DNA from: Pelecanus crispus
Lineage: Eukaryota; Chordata; Aves; Pelecaniformes; Pelecanidae
Reading direction: 5' to 3'
Length of the DNA stretch: 64,000 bases
Assembly (NCBI RefSeq): GCF_030463565.1
Contig: NC_134676.1
Location: 30,939,228-31,003,227, forward strand
The notes below the pieces were generated by a model. The model was not told the origin of the DNA, searched no databases, and worked only from the letters and a program-made list of their open reading frames with translations. Made by a program: the position numbers and the translations under genes. The first letter of the stretch is position 1. Each line of letters starts with the position of its first letter. Positions 48,241 to 61,901 of this stretch are shown piece by piece.

Positions 48241-48772
48241 AACCTGGTTTGAGCTGGGGTAGAGTTAATTTTCTCCCTAGTAGCTGGCATAGTGCTGTGT
48301 TTTGGATTTAGTTGGAGAATAATGTCAATAACACACTGATGTTTTAGTTGTTGCTAAGTACTGCTTACTCTAGTCAGGGATTTTTTCAGCTTCCCATGCT
48401 CTGCCAGGTGCACTAGAAGCTGGGAGGGGGCACAGCCAAGACAGTTGATCCAAACTGACCAAAGGGCTATTCCATACCATATGATGTCATGCTCAGTATA
48501 CAAACTGGGGGGAGTTGGCTAGAAGGCTGCAATCACTGCTTGAAAACTGGCTAGGTATCAGTCAGTGGGTGGTGAGCAATTGCATTGTGCATCACTTATT
48601 TTGTATATCTTTATCATTTTGCCTTCCTTTTCTGTCCTATTAAGCTGTCTTTATCTCAACCCATGATTTTTACTTTTTTTTTTTCCAATTCTCTCCCCCA
48701 TCCCACTGGGGAGGAGGATAGCGAGCGAACGGCTGTGTGGTGTTTAGCTGCCTGCGGGGTTAAACCACAACA
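48241..48772 (+). mobile_element. Solo LTR, avian ERVL-like, with 5-bp target duplication
   Basis: The 532-base element ends TTAAACCACAACA and is flanked on both sides by CTAGT (48236-48240 and 48773-48777). Its left end is worn (AACCTGG for an expected TGTACTGG-like start). It belongs to the same family as 35068-35866 in opposite orientation. LTR features in plus orientation include ATGATGTCATGC (CRE-like) followed by TATACAAACTGG near a TATA position, and TATTAAGCTGTCTTTATCTC, where a polyadenylation signal is expected. No internal genes remain. Confidence 0.9.
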
Positions 48773-48777
48773 CTAGT

Positions 48778-51700
48778 GAAATAACTCGCAAAATACTTGC
48801 ACCAAACATAACATTTATTTTCATCTATTTTGACTCACCAGTAGACTTCCAACACATGAGCATTTCCAAAAGAAAATATTTCAGGAAGGTCATTTTTTTG
48901 TGGGTTTGTTGGACTCTTTTTTTTTTTGAGAATGTGTTCTAAAGTGTAGTTCAAGCTTTGAAAAATTAAAAGAATAAAAAGACAATGTGTTGATATTCAC
49001 CTAGATTTAGAGTACAAGCAAATTAAGCAGCCTTGGAAATGTGTAGAACACAACAAGAAAGTAGATCTTAAGGAAGTTTGTTACTATAGGATTTCACCTG
49101 AAACATGAGGAGATTTAAACTTCTTCCTCTTCATTAGACCTGTGCATGATGCTCTTCAGATGGATATGCAGCCAAGTGTGCCACCAGTAAAAATCATTAT
49201 TAATTTTATTAATTTTATTCTCTTGGCTGAGTAAAAGGCACTACAAGTGTTAAAGGAGAGTAGTCATTAAGATTACAGTTGAGACATGATTAATTATCGC
49301 CTCTCTGCCACCTCTGCTTGTCTGTCACCTTTCCCTCTGACCTGTTTCTATTCTTCTTTCCCCAGCATTCTGTGGACGAGATTCTCATTGGTGACATCAG
49401 TGATGCTGAGATCAGAAATTGGCTCCTTGCCCCTGTTTTTCCCTTTTCCCTCTAATTTGCTTTTCCCTGTGCTTCTCTTCAAAGACTCTTTGCTGCAGCT
49501 CCCAGAGCTTTGCAGGTATCCTTGACTACAGCTCACATTCCCCAACCTCCGGCCAGCTGGAGCAGCTCCCTGGTATGATATAATACAGATCAAAGGCAGG
49601 TGGCCAATCAGCAAATGAGCGACTTGTTGGCACGCAACAGAAGTGACTCAGCCACTATTTGGCCCCCTCTCTTCAGTCTTCAGTTTGGCCAAAAAGCAGT
49701 TGTGGGTGGTGGATCTTGAAGACAGTGGATTGAGAGTCATGGTGAGCTATACCAATTAAAAACAAAAAAATGGCTCTTCTTGAACTGGATGTAGTCACAG
49801 ACTTACCCAATCAGCAATCCAGCTGTAAGGTGAAATGAGCACAGCCCAATTCTGCAGGGGATTTGTAATGTGCTTTTTGGAGATGGCACAAAAATAACTT
49901 TGTAATGCAAAAATCTATGATAGGATGGATACCAGAATTACTATGGGATTGGAAAGAAAATTGCGAAGTATCTTAACAAGCCTTTAAAAATGTTAATTGC
50001 ATAATACTGTAACTATAGTATGAGGTTTGTACTCCATTTATATACAACCCATCTGGAGTAGGTTCTAGGCACAAAGCCGCTATGTGCACAGTGATTTGAA
50101 AATGTTTACAAAGCCCCACTTGTATTTGAAATCAAAGCACATCCTCCTACAAACATTTCCTCCCCATGAAGTTACTCAGCAAGTTGTTACGAGGATAAGA
50201 TAAGTCACTATTTATTTTCACTATCTATTCTTGGAAGGCTTGTTTTTTAAAGAATTTTCTACTAAACAGAAACCAAATTTAAAAGCACAGGTTTTTAAAC
50301 CTACCTGTTGTAATTGTTATTGACAGTGGTTGTTTCACAGAATGACTTCAAAATGTCCCTTTTCTTCCCATCAAGTAATTAATGCAATCTACTGAGCTGC
50401 AAGGGGAAATTCACCATGTCAACAAAGATTCAACATTTCTACCAGTCATATCATTGGATAAAGAGTTGACCTCTGTGTGCTGTCCATACCTCTGCCACTA
50501 GTTTATTCTTTCAGGGAAATTGCATACTGCCTTTGTGCTTTCAAAGTGAGGACTGTCTATCTTGCAAGAATTTGGGTGCTTGGCCAAATTACATTTGCAA
50601 CACAAGTATATTACTCTCCATGGTATACTTGCAGACATAAGGAAACACTGGGGGAGAAAATTCACCACCATGGCATGCTGAGCCAGAACTTCTACCGTCA
50701 TGTGTCAGCATGGCTCCATATGCCAGGAGTACATAATAAGATGGCTAGTGTTAGGGATCTGAACAGGAGTGTTGGTACAGTTTACTAAATCAGTTTAGCA
50801 TCCAATGCGAAGTAATGATGCTTTCTTTAACCCAAGGGACAAAAGAAATGAAAGCAGTATTTCTCAGGAAGAGAAAAATGTGGTAGCTATGTGCTGTATA
50901 GTTCCAGAACGCTTTGGCAGCAATTCACTTGCTGTTATTTAAGTTAAAAATGAAAGAATTTCCGAAGAGGGACAAACCCAGATCACACATGTGTACTTTC
51001 AGAAACAAAGTAGGAAAGGTTCCACCCATGACATTTCAAGTCCCATCTGCACTAACATCTTTGCCAACTTTCGAAATCAGTGCTTTGTTTTTCCAGAGGG
51101 TCTCTGTCAAAGTCTGGTCATTAGACACAAAACACAATATAGCTGCAGACCTCCATTCCTGACTGCTTGATTTGTGGCTTGTACAGATCCCTTGCAGGGC
51201 TTGTGGAAACTATCACCGTTCTTTTCACAAATTTTCTACTCACCAGTGCCTGCTAATAGCCAGAATGTTTCTTGAGTAAAATTACCCAACAATGTAAAAG
51301 AAACAATCCACCTACACATTGAATAACCCTGCCTGGAAAATGGCACTTTCGTAATGACTGAAATTTGATATCTTCTCTGAAGGCTGACTTCCTTACTCCT
51401 CAGTTCAGCGGTAACCTCTCCACAATCACAGCAGTGTTAAGGTACTTGTTCCTTAAATTAGTTACCATTGCTTTAAATGTAACAGAAAATAACAAAGTGT
51501 ATGTGAGCCAAGGTAGCATGTTAAGAGGGTTTCTTGTTTACAATCTCTCTCCAGTCTGCTTTATCCCTGAGATCATCCTCTAACCAACTACAATCATAAC
51601 TGCTTCCATATGAAATCGTTTATGCAGGATGTTCCAAAAACACCAATCAGATGAAACAACGCATAGAAATTAGTTTTGAAGTTATACACTAGCTACCAGC

Positions 51701-54700
51701 AAAAGCTGTAGCAGCCAGGAGGAGGCAAAAGAACTGGCTCAGTCAAATGTGCTTCCCACTAGCTGCCAGGAACCTCCATTTCACATTCCTTGGCCCGAAA
51801 TTCTTCCCATCGATTAGTTTTAACTCAGCTTGTTTCTCATTCTCATTATGGCCTCTGTCTCATTCTTACCTCTTCTTGTGCTTCCTCTGCTCCTCCCTCA
51901 AATAAATAAAAGTCCTTTTTTCTTTTTTCTTCCAGACAGGCCAGGCATATCAGTTACGAACACAGAAGTAAGCTAACAGGTTTCACATACATCTGCACAT
52001 CTGAGGGCAGATTTACCTGGGCGGAGGGGAGAACACAGGAATTAGGTACAGGAAAGAGAATGGGTATTTAGAAGGAAGAGCATTCTCTATTGGGATCCTT
52101 CATTCTTCAGAATGGACAAAATTTTGCTGGTTTGGTGGGTCATAGGACAGGGAGCATTGAATAGCTATGGATCTATTAATGATGCTGATAATGGAGCCTC
52201 ATCTCTAGATTTGGCAGAGTAATATGGTACCACACCCTGTGAATGTTATCCTCTGTGGTCCTGACTACATAAGACCCACTGTCTCCAGTCTCTTTGGCTT
52301 GTTCCTTAACAGTCCATGAGGTTTTTTTTATAACAACTTTACTGTCAAGTTGCCCATGGGCTGAAATGAGATCTTGCTGCTATTGACTTTACTCATGCAC
52401 ATGGTCTAATCCCACTCTTCATGTGGTGACAAACACAGCTTTACAGGCCTGCTGTGCAGGCCAACTTGCCAGGCAACATGAATGGCTAGGAGTCTATCCA
52501 ACCAGCCCACCATTTTCAAGTGGGTGATTTCTATTTAACTTTGGGGATGGTTTTACACTCTAACATGTTGCTGGTACACTTAGGGTTAACCTTCCAGTTT
52601 GGATCTGTCCTGTGTAAGGATTTGTGCCACACCTTTGCTCTCAGGGGCTGTTTGGGAAAGTCCTCAGTGTAGTGGCTTCAGAAGCAGCCGTGGTTGTGCA
52701 TTCTCTATTTGCATTACTCCAAATTTATCTCTTTCCTAGGTTCTAAAATGCAGCCTGTTCAGACTCTTGCAAATGAAAAGGACTAGCTTTTGGCCCAGGC
52801 AAAGTAGGAAGCAACTCAGAGCAGCAGACTACCTGCTTTGTCTGGGCTAAGACAGCAGCGATCAGTTGCTTCAGCAGCCTATACAACCTGAAGAGTCAGT
52901 TTTACCTCCTACGTGCATAACCTTGGCTTCTGAGGAAAAAGCTGAGGGATGCAAGGCAGCAGCAGAAACAAACATGAGCAACAAAAGTCTTTTTCTTCTC
53001 CTGGCTGTCCTATGCAATGACAGAAGCAGCAAGCTTAGTCCCTTCTCAGCAGCCTAGCAGGCAGGACAGTTGCTGGCTGTAGTGGGAGGGATGTGGGAAG
53101 AAGAGCTGAAAGAAGGAAGAGACAGATACCTCTAATCATCACTTCAATTTTTCCTGTTGCAAGAACCTTTATCACTCCCCCCCAAACAAGAGAAGATTAT
53201 GATCATACATCCCAATTTATTAGCTAACAATAATGTACTACTCTTTTCTAAGTACAAACAAAATAGCTCCACTTGTTTACTGTGGTGCAGGATAATGAAT
53301 GCTTTGCAAGAGATTTCTAGAGATTTCCATGCCTTTCATACCTGTTTCAGGCTTTACACAACTGCATGTCCAATTACACTGTTGCTAGCTTGCTTTATTT
53401 TGTCATTACATCCCTTACAAGTAGGGTTATATTAGCATATTTTTGTAAGTGATTATATTTGTTTCCTTGTTCTTGGGGTGCTCTTACACAACAGTCCAGT
53501 ACTGGTTTCCGGTTCTCTTTTAAATGTGACCTTATCTGGTTACCGTAGGGATGGTTGTCTTATTACTCCTGTATCTCAGACTGCTTGCATTTACCCACTC
53601 GCAAATTTGTTTTCTTCCTTGCTAATTATTCTTAATGCATCCAGTCTTAGCAGAGTTTCAGAAGTTCACCAGCAAAATGCATGTTCTCTGTGCTTTTTGA
53701 AAGGCTTCTGAGCAAGTTTAATACAATCATGCATCTGTGCTGCTTACCAGTCTGCATACCACACATAGTAACATGCAGCATTAAACGCTGTTAACACACA
53801 TGAACATCAGCATACACTTACACCCAGGCTTAATTTTTCATAAAAATCTTAGTGGCTTCCACAAGCACCCAGAATGCAAGCTTCCTGAGCTTGATGATTT
53901 TGTTCACAGCGCTGGGTCCAGTGAGGAGGCAGACAGCAGTCAGGGGCAAAAGGTGCACAGCCATAGTCTTTCATGTTATCATGAGCACATATCAGAATGG
54001 ATGGAAGCAATACTGAGGCAGCGATTGTACCCCTGACAACCCTAGAGAAATCCATTTGTCCTGGTAAATAGGACGTAAACACAAAGGGCCAATAATACAG
54101 AAAACAATTAACAAAGTCAGGGGCATTATTGACCAAATAATAATGACGTATCTACCCAGCTCCATCCTCCATGCTATTAATATCAGGTTCTTTGTCACTA
54201 AGGAGCATAAAAGTTTACCTAGCTCATTGGCTTCCCTGGAGCAGAATCACTCTGCTTTCAAAAGCTTCCAACCAGATATGATCCATTTAGATGCATCCTT
54301 TTATATTTACTGAAATTAGCAAGTGCACTAGAGTTAAATCCCTGCTAGACACACACCTCTCCAGTACAAACCCACAGTCACCTGATGGTCTGTTTTCCTT
54401 GATACTTTCATCTTTTATCCTGAACAAATGAATTCTGAGGTTTTAAACTTACCTGCTTTCTCCCAGATACCAGCACGTTAAGATTCTGTGGCATCTTTCT
54501 CCTCAATATCTGACACTTCTCAAGTACTTTCAGGTCATTCGAGACTCTTTATGACCCCGACAACTACCTCGGATAACAAGTGATAATTGACTTTTTCCCA
54601 GATTTCCCCTCCCTGTCCCAGGGAGTGACCTGACATCTAAGGTTCTTTGCTTTATTTTGTTACTGCTCTTAGCAGGTCATTCAATACACATTTTATAGAG

Positions 54701-57700
54701 AAAAAAGTAATCATTAAAGTAATTTCACAGAAAAGTCCTAGGTATTACTAGGAAGTGGTAAAATGTCAGAAATTAAGGAGGGTTGGCTAACTGCATATGT
54801 TTTATACAGTCTAGAGGAAGTGAAAGAAATAAAATAATTTCTGTTCCTTGACAGTTGCTAACAGAAGTATTTGAAAACCATTGGTATCAGCCTGTTACAC
54901 AGAACTTAACTTCTCTGAGTATCTTCTTATCAGAAATGGGTTATTTCCAGATTCTTCAAACCCAGTATCCAATTCTGCTCCTTTACCCACAAAAAGCATA
55001 AAAAAATCAAGTTTGTAATACTATTAACTTTTTTTTTCATTACAGTTCTGATTATTCTCTGTCTTAGGAAAGAAAAAAAAAAAGCACGAGGCTAGGTACA
55101 TCTATGTTTGAGACACAGTTAGAGGCCTTCAGACTGATAAAGGCTTTTAAAAGCCCTAAAAATCAAACAAGTGGACCAGAACACAAAGTTTTGAATGTGA
55201 TAATGATCCCTCACATATACTACATTCCACCTGAGCATTAAAGAGTGCTTGGAAAAAGATGTAGGGCTCTGACTCAGTTAAAGACATTACTAACACAACC
55301 CTTCTGCCTTCTGCCAGCCAGGACAATGGAGTGTCTCAACCACCGTGATGTAAAGTCTCTCCAGCATGCTTTATTTTCAGTTCAGCAAGAGCAGGGTGAC
55401 TTTGTGAAATGGGCAGTAACAGAATCTCTTTTCTCCTTTGGTTCAGGCACCACTACCCTTCAGAGGAATAATTTTGCCTTTGAAATTTGCGTGTTTACTA
55501 ATTTTCCTTTTTTAAGCCTTAAGCATATACATCCAGTTCCATCCTACACCTTCTCAACTGGAAAGCAATTTAACTCCAAGGAAGTCAGATCCCAAACTGA
55601 TCCTCAGAATGAGCTGCTCTTCCACATCTTTGCAAGAGCACGGCATCCTGTTCAACATCCCTAGAATATCCACAAAGCCCCATGGCAAAAATCACCACTT
55701 TATAGTTTTGGCTCAGAAGCAGTGCCATGTCCACATCTCAGCTATCACAGGTTATACTGGAACAGCACAGTCAAGCATAGGCCAGTAGTTTATCTGCACA
55801 AACATTTGAGAACCTAGTAGGCCAGTTCCAGGAACATGCTCTTTTCTCCTGGCCCTATATCAAAGGTTGGTAATGTGGCTGATGGGAGAGGAAGCCTACC
55901 CATGGGGTAGTGTCCTATTAAAATATTTTATAGGAATCCATTAGAATTTGTGTCAGAGCTGTAATAACAGGAACACTATTTGAGCCTACTGGAACCTAGA
56001 AGAACTTAGTAATTTCTCATAGGATGTCTTTAGCAAAGCTGGGGAGAATAGTCTTCATTGCTGAGTCTCACAATTTCATCTACAGCCATTTTTTTTCTGC
56101 ATTTATACCTAAGTTTCTGAAATTAATAAACACTAGATTTTCCAAGGAATGAAGACACTATGTAGCTACAGCTGTTCTGAGAACTTTCTTTGCCCAAGAC
56201 TAACTGCCCTTAGCTATCTCAGCCACCTAACTTAACATTTGTTGCACAAGACAAACTGCATGGTAAGTATCATTATCACTATCCCACCCAGAAGCTTTCA
56301 AGCACAGCATCATGACTTATACAAGTACATGACTCAGACAGATGAAAACATCTTGTGTTAAAACAACACTTCGTAAGTGTTTTTAAGTTTAATGTGTACA
56401 GGTCACTGAACAAGATGGTAAATGGTGAACAGGCTCTAACTCTTGAGACAGACGGCAGGCAAAGTCAATGCAACAATGAACACAAAACCCATGCAAGCTA
56501 AGGTAGTAGAATATAACGTGTGATACAGTAGGAAACAGGTATAAAGACTGAAAAACTCATTAGGGTTTCTGAAAGCAGCACACAGACCTTTTAAACATAG
56601 AAATGTCCCCAACTTAACTAGAATATGTGAATTTAAAATTATTTAACTGAATTTTTAATTTCTGTTTCTGGATGGATGTCCCTTTCTGGATTGAGCTGTT
56701 TTGTGGGATTAAATTTTGCTTTCACCCATCACCACATTTCTTGCAAAGAATGAAGTTCACTGTAGTATGTTGAAAACACAGTCTGTAGCACCATTACTTT
56801 GGCAAAATCTGATGGGTTGGCTCACACCATTTACCTTAACAGTCAAAATTAACCTGATTTATCTGAATTTCTGGTATTAGAGAGTGGTCATATGAATGCT
56901 GTGTCAGCAGATCACAGCAAGCAGTGACTATTGTAAAGAGCGGTGGCAGACAGCTGACATCTACTTCTTCCATTGGTATAGCTGAATCTAGGGGTGTCCT
57001 GGACATGGTCCTATGCTGAATGATTTATTTTGGCTTCAAGATCAATTGACTAAAGCTAAGCAGAAGCAAGCTATTCTCATACCTTAACCAGGGTGTGAAA
57101 ACTAAGTTAGGAAAAGTCTGCATATTGACAAGGCTAGTACATTCTAGCTGAAATCAAATTCTACACCTTATATCACATACCTTCCTTATCAAGCAGATGT
57201 ATTTCATGTTCATGCATCTGATTTAGTGAGGAACAAGTATAAATATATATAAAAAAAATCTCCAGAGTCCTATAACTGTTAACAACCAGCTCACAAATGA
57301 GCATGAACAAAACAACCTTAAGGCTGTATCTTGCCATTATTCTACAAGTTGAATGGCAGCAGAGATGGCCCCAATTTATCCAGGTATTTGATAGCATCTG
57401 GAGAAGCTTACACACTCCAGGTCTGCTATTTGCCTTTGGCCTTTCTGATCAAATTGTGTAACTGAGTAGATAGCTGTCACTCAGCTGGGGAAATTGTGTT
57501 ATGGTACTCATGGCAAAACTGCCCTTGCACGCTGAAAATATATTTAACAAAACACTGAGACAGTTTTCTCTTAACTGACCATTGCCTTCCCCATTTTACT
57601 GTTTTGTTTTCCCTTATCATACTCATTGGGTTGATTTTTGATAAAATAAATTTTTGAGATATACAGGCTAATGAGAAGTTCTTGGACTTGTCTCAAAAGT

Positions 57701-59414
57701 TCCACCTTTTGGTAGGAAAAAATCTGAACGTGTTCTGCTTCTTGATACAAAATAGGCTTTTGTTTCGTTGACTAGGAACATACTGGTAAGTTTTATAGTT
57801 TTATTTGATAGCTGCTATTGCATTAGGTAAAAAAAAAAGCCATGATTGAGAAATTGCAAATATATACTACGGCTCAAGAAAAAAAAAGGAATTATACCGA
57901 TATAACCTGTGCTTTGCTTGTGGATTCACAACTCTGTAGTCTCAAACCTGAGCACACATGAAAGACACAATAGTATCCCAAAACAATACTGTGAAAACAG
58001 AAAAAAGTCTCTACTTTTTTCTTCAGAGGGTCAGAGTTACATTTTTGTCTGTGGTATTTTACCTTTTTTCCTGGTTGCCAGGACAAGGATATCCCATCTT
58101 TCACACTATAAAGTTAAGTATGAGAGAAAATGCATATTTAGGAAGCATGTAAGTCATGTTAGCAGCAGTTAGAAAATTTAGGCCAAATTCAGCCTTATTT
58201 CAATCCCATTGTCCTAAAAATGCTTATCTTTGGGCAAAACCAAGTCCATATTTCAAGAAGCGGAGACAGTACTCATAACTGGTTCTCAAATTTTGCATAA
58301 ATGGCAAGCAGTAGCTTATTTAAATGAGTATTTCTTAGGTAGTATAATTCCACCTTGTAGTCACTATGCATAACACTGGCATAAACAGCATTGATAAAGG
58401 AACAAATATACTGGAAGAAAGCATAATGCAAATGAAAAAAAGTACATAACTATAACAAAGAAGAAGCTGCAACGTGAAAAGTTAAATACTTGTGAGCAAA
58501 AAGAGGGAACACAACTGTCAAAAATTGGACTAGAAGAAAGGAAAGTGCATGGAAGAGAAGAGAGCAAGCTATGGCAAATTCCACTAATCTGATGATCCAG
58601 GTTTTTGTGATTGCATCTTTGTGACCACCAAGCTTGATATACAGAACAGTCATAAAATTTCCCTGGTACGTAACTGTGACTTATCCAGAATTCAAGTACA
58701 AGTCATGCTTTTCAAATGCCCCAGTATTCATTACCTAAACAAACTTCCTTTCTAACACAGCTTCATACTGCAAACTAGAACTGATCCTGTAATATATCCC
58801 ATTCTTTGAGTAGTAGCCTGGCTTCAGCTGAGTGTTATCAGAAGAAAACAACATAGTTCTCTATACTTGTTTTTCACTTTGACTAATTTGAATCACCATA
58901 ACCTTCATAATTATACAATAATTTATTTTTCCCAATCTAGTACATTCACAACCTTTGCTGCTTATAGGATCAAAATTCTATAGTGGTAGTTTCCCTCATG
59001 TATTCTCCCACTGGGCTGCAATTACCACTATTCTAATACCAGGAACACCAGAATAAGCAAACCACCATAGATTTTACTTGTGTTTCTTGTACCCAGAGAC
59101 AAACACAGAGACTGTTTAAAAATGGGTAAATTCACATTTGCAGTAGAAGCACTAATAACCAGAAGAAGAACAGCAAAAGGGACTCTCCAAGAACTAATGG
59201 CACCAGTTCAGAATTCTGGGTTTGTCCCTCTGAGCAAAAGTTGTTTGACCACCTCCAGCAGGCAGTTAAACAACCCTGGAATATCCAAAACTAGGCAACA
59301 GATTATCTTACCAAAACCATACAAAAAGATAACTGGCTGCCAGAACCAGAACAGGTTAGCACCCAGGAATGAATGCTTAATAATGAGGACACCCCAGAGG
59401 CCCAGAGAAATCCA
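48778..59414. other. Unique non-coding DNA, about 10.6 kb
   Basis: No gene, mobile element or long frame with family features was recognised. The largest frame (55245-55664, plus, 139 codons) is within chance expectation and lacks motifs. Small low-complexity pieces occur (an A/T tract near 57241-57258 and an A run near 57827-57838). Conserved non-coding elements could be present but cannot be recognised from a single sequence. Confidence 0.5.
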
Positions 59415-59424
59415 TTCCAGGCAT

Positions 59425-59625
59425 GGTTCTATTCAATATTCTTTTTAATTGCTTCAGTGATTAATTTGTTTATAAAATCTGCAGCTGACGCAAAGCTAGT
59501 GGGATTTGGTGAGGACCTTAGAAGAGAGGATGAGAACTGAAAACGTTGTTGAGAAGTTTCAGGGAAACTCAGAAAACATTAAAATTCAATAAAATTAAGT
59601 GTAAAGCGATACTCTTGCAAAAACA
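59425..59625 (+). mobile_element. Ancient CR1-like remnant
   Basis: The phrases GGTTCTATTCAATATTCTTT, TCTGCAGCTGACGCAAAGCT and AAATTCAATAAAATTAAGTG follow in the order expected for the LINE reverse transcriptase around LFNIF, the FADD box and the KFNxxKxK region. Spacing is preserved but frames are broken. It is far more diverged than the other CR1 copies and probably predates bird radiations. It has no recognisable tail. Confidence 0.55.
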
Positions 59626-61712
59626 CAAACACAAAACTAGGACCCCCCTGGTTAGGAAGCAAAATGGCAGCCTGAAAAAAAACAAGGAGAGACAGAGATC
59701 AACACCACAGTGTGCTCCTCCTCTCTCTTAAAATACAACATCAAACCAAACTCTGGAATTTTGTGGGCTACAAAATAAACAGGAACACTAACACATTATC
59801 ACTGTAAGCCAACACACCTTTTTTACACACAGACTTCATTTTGGAATGCATTCAGAAAGGCTCTTTAGACAAAGTAGATAATTATTCCCCTCTACTTAGC
59901 CTTCAGAAGATCTCAGCTGAATATTATCTTTTTGACATCACCCTCACAAACACACCTTGAGAGTTTAGAGCAAATGAAGCTACTTTGAAAGAGGCTCTAT
60001 CTTTTAAACCTATGAAGACAGCTAGATGAACATGTATGTCTCCAGAAAAAAAAGGCTGAATGGGAAAAGTGCATGAGTACCAAGCACATTCATGAAAGTT
60101 GTATTAGAACAGAAATTTTACTTTTAAATTAGGAAACACATCTTCCATATGAGAAGGAAAAACTCTAACCAGCTCTAATAATTACTTTGTTGCCAGTCAT
60201 ATCAGGCTGATATGCACCACTTCAATGGAGTATGGCACACTCATAATATCCCATACTGTGTATCAACAGATGGGTAAGTAAAAGGTATCCTTCCCTCCCA
60301 GATTCACGTACTTCAGGAAAAGTACTGTTACCAGTATATAACAGACAGGGCATGAGAAGACTTTTGCAAGGAGTATCAGCAAAACAGACACTTTCCAGGG
60401 TTTCTTATCTCAATGATTTACTTCATCATCACAGGGCTTACCTTCAATTCTTAACCAAAGAAAAAAAAAAAAGCAAAAAGCCTGTTTTTTCTGTTAGTTA
60501 CCCAAGACACATGGACCACCTTGGTGTAAAAGACAAGACACTTCCACCTTACTACAGCAAACTCACAGAAGCCAGTCATTTCCCCATCCGATGATGATCT
60601 CAAAGAACTTACCTCACTGTAAACCTTAAGTATTTTGCCTTCACCCCATTTTCACCTTTAAAGGCTTTGTGTCAAAGTTTCAAAGTTCAAACAAGTATGC
60701 TTTTTCTCTTTGCTTTTTGGGGCAAACACTATCCACCAAAGCAGTGGACACAAGCAAAAACTTTCCACATTTCCATAAGGCAAGTCTTAAGTTTGCTCAC
60801 TTACGACTTCCCTGGATACGTAGAAAATTCTTTTTGTTCTGTTATTTATATAGAAACCTGAGCATGAAGCCATCTTAATGTAATGTTCTAGCTTAAACCC
60901 ATTTTCACTGGCCACCTAACCTAAGCAGCCAGACTTTGCTAGGAACTGGCTGAGGCACCAAAAAATACTCCTTTCTGCCATTCCTGCTGCAGCGGCTGCA
61001 ACCTCTGGTGGAGAGTTGGTAGCAAACAGAGAAATACCATCCCAAACTGTTACAGAAGGGGTTTCAAGGTGTTGCTGTAAGCATCTGCAACTCCTTGATG
61101 GTAATGACCTTCTTTTGGTATAAGAGTGTCCCTGCAAGAGTTCCACTGATATATCAGTTTTCAAACAGTTTTAACTATGTTGATATCATTCCTCACATAA
61201 ACAAGCTTTAGTTCCATGACACATCTAGCTAGTCAAAACGGTACCTCTTCGCATAGTTTGACAATTTTATGTGCAATTTCACTGTTGTCAGCAGCATCCA
61301 AAGCATTAATTCAGTTAAGGGTCTGCATCTTTTTCCCTTCTGCTAAGCTAGACATATCAATCACCAGAAAACTAATTTATCCTTTAGCATGTGATTATTC
61401 ACTTTTGCATATTCACTATGCATGAAGCTTCAGCTGCCCAAGTCTCAGTGAACCCTTATTGATCCTACCAATTTCAGTAAAGATTTTCACATCAGTTCAA
61501 GATGTCTGCCTTGACAAAACCCATGTTTTCCAACCCCTCAATACATGTTACAATGAGATTAAATGATACTTCATCAAAATACACGAAGAAAAAGCCTTCA
61601 CATTGACACCAGCAACACGGGTTTCCAGTTTTTATTGCCTCAAAATGAAATTAGCTGCTGCATTTATCCCAAAGTCAGGTGAACATTTTTTCTTGTGCCC
61701 GAAAGATTAATT
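59626..61712. other. Unique non-coding DNA, possible decayed coding trace
   Basis: No intact gene. On the minus strand between about 60908 and 61493 one frame reads as protein-like blocks separated by stops (see findings). A short A tract interrupted by GC lies at about 60460-60480. Confidence 0.4.
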
Positions 61713-61901
61713 CTATATTCTTTTTTTCTTCTCTGTATGCTTTCTACCAAAAAGAATGGCTTGACCTGGTTTAGAATGGTTTGAATGCTGCTGAGTCCAA
61801 TGAGCAGTTGAGCTGTCTCGCAAGGAAGCTTCCCCTCCATTATTTAAGTCTTGTTTTCTCTTCTGGAGAGAGAAGAGAGGCAAAGGGCCCTCAGATTTAC
61901 T
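61713..61901 (-). CDS. Candidate exon behind a strong 3' splice site, protein not recognised
   Basis: On the minus strand a very strong acceptor-like signal is present. A T14-rich and C-rich pyrimidine tract (complement of about 61904-61940) ends in CCTCCATTCCCCAG directly before base 61901. The frame entering from there reads SKSEGPLPLFSLQKRKQDLN and stays open for about 60 codons to a stop at 61713. It is polar and basic near its end (GRKHTEKKKRI). A donor might lie at TTTTTGGTAGAAAG near 61740, or this might be a terminal exon. It lies about 1.2 kb from a CpG island, which could hold the first exon of the same minus-strand gene. I cannot name the protein. Pyrimidine tracts of this kind also occur by chance. 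Confidence 0.25.
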   Translation of the reverse strand, partial: SKSEGPLPLFSLQKRKQDLNNGGEASLRDSSTAHWTQQHSNHSKPGQAILFGRKHTEKKKRI

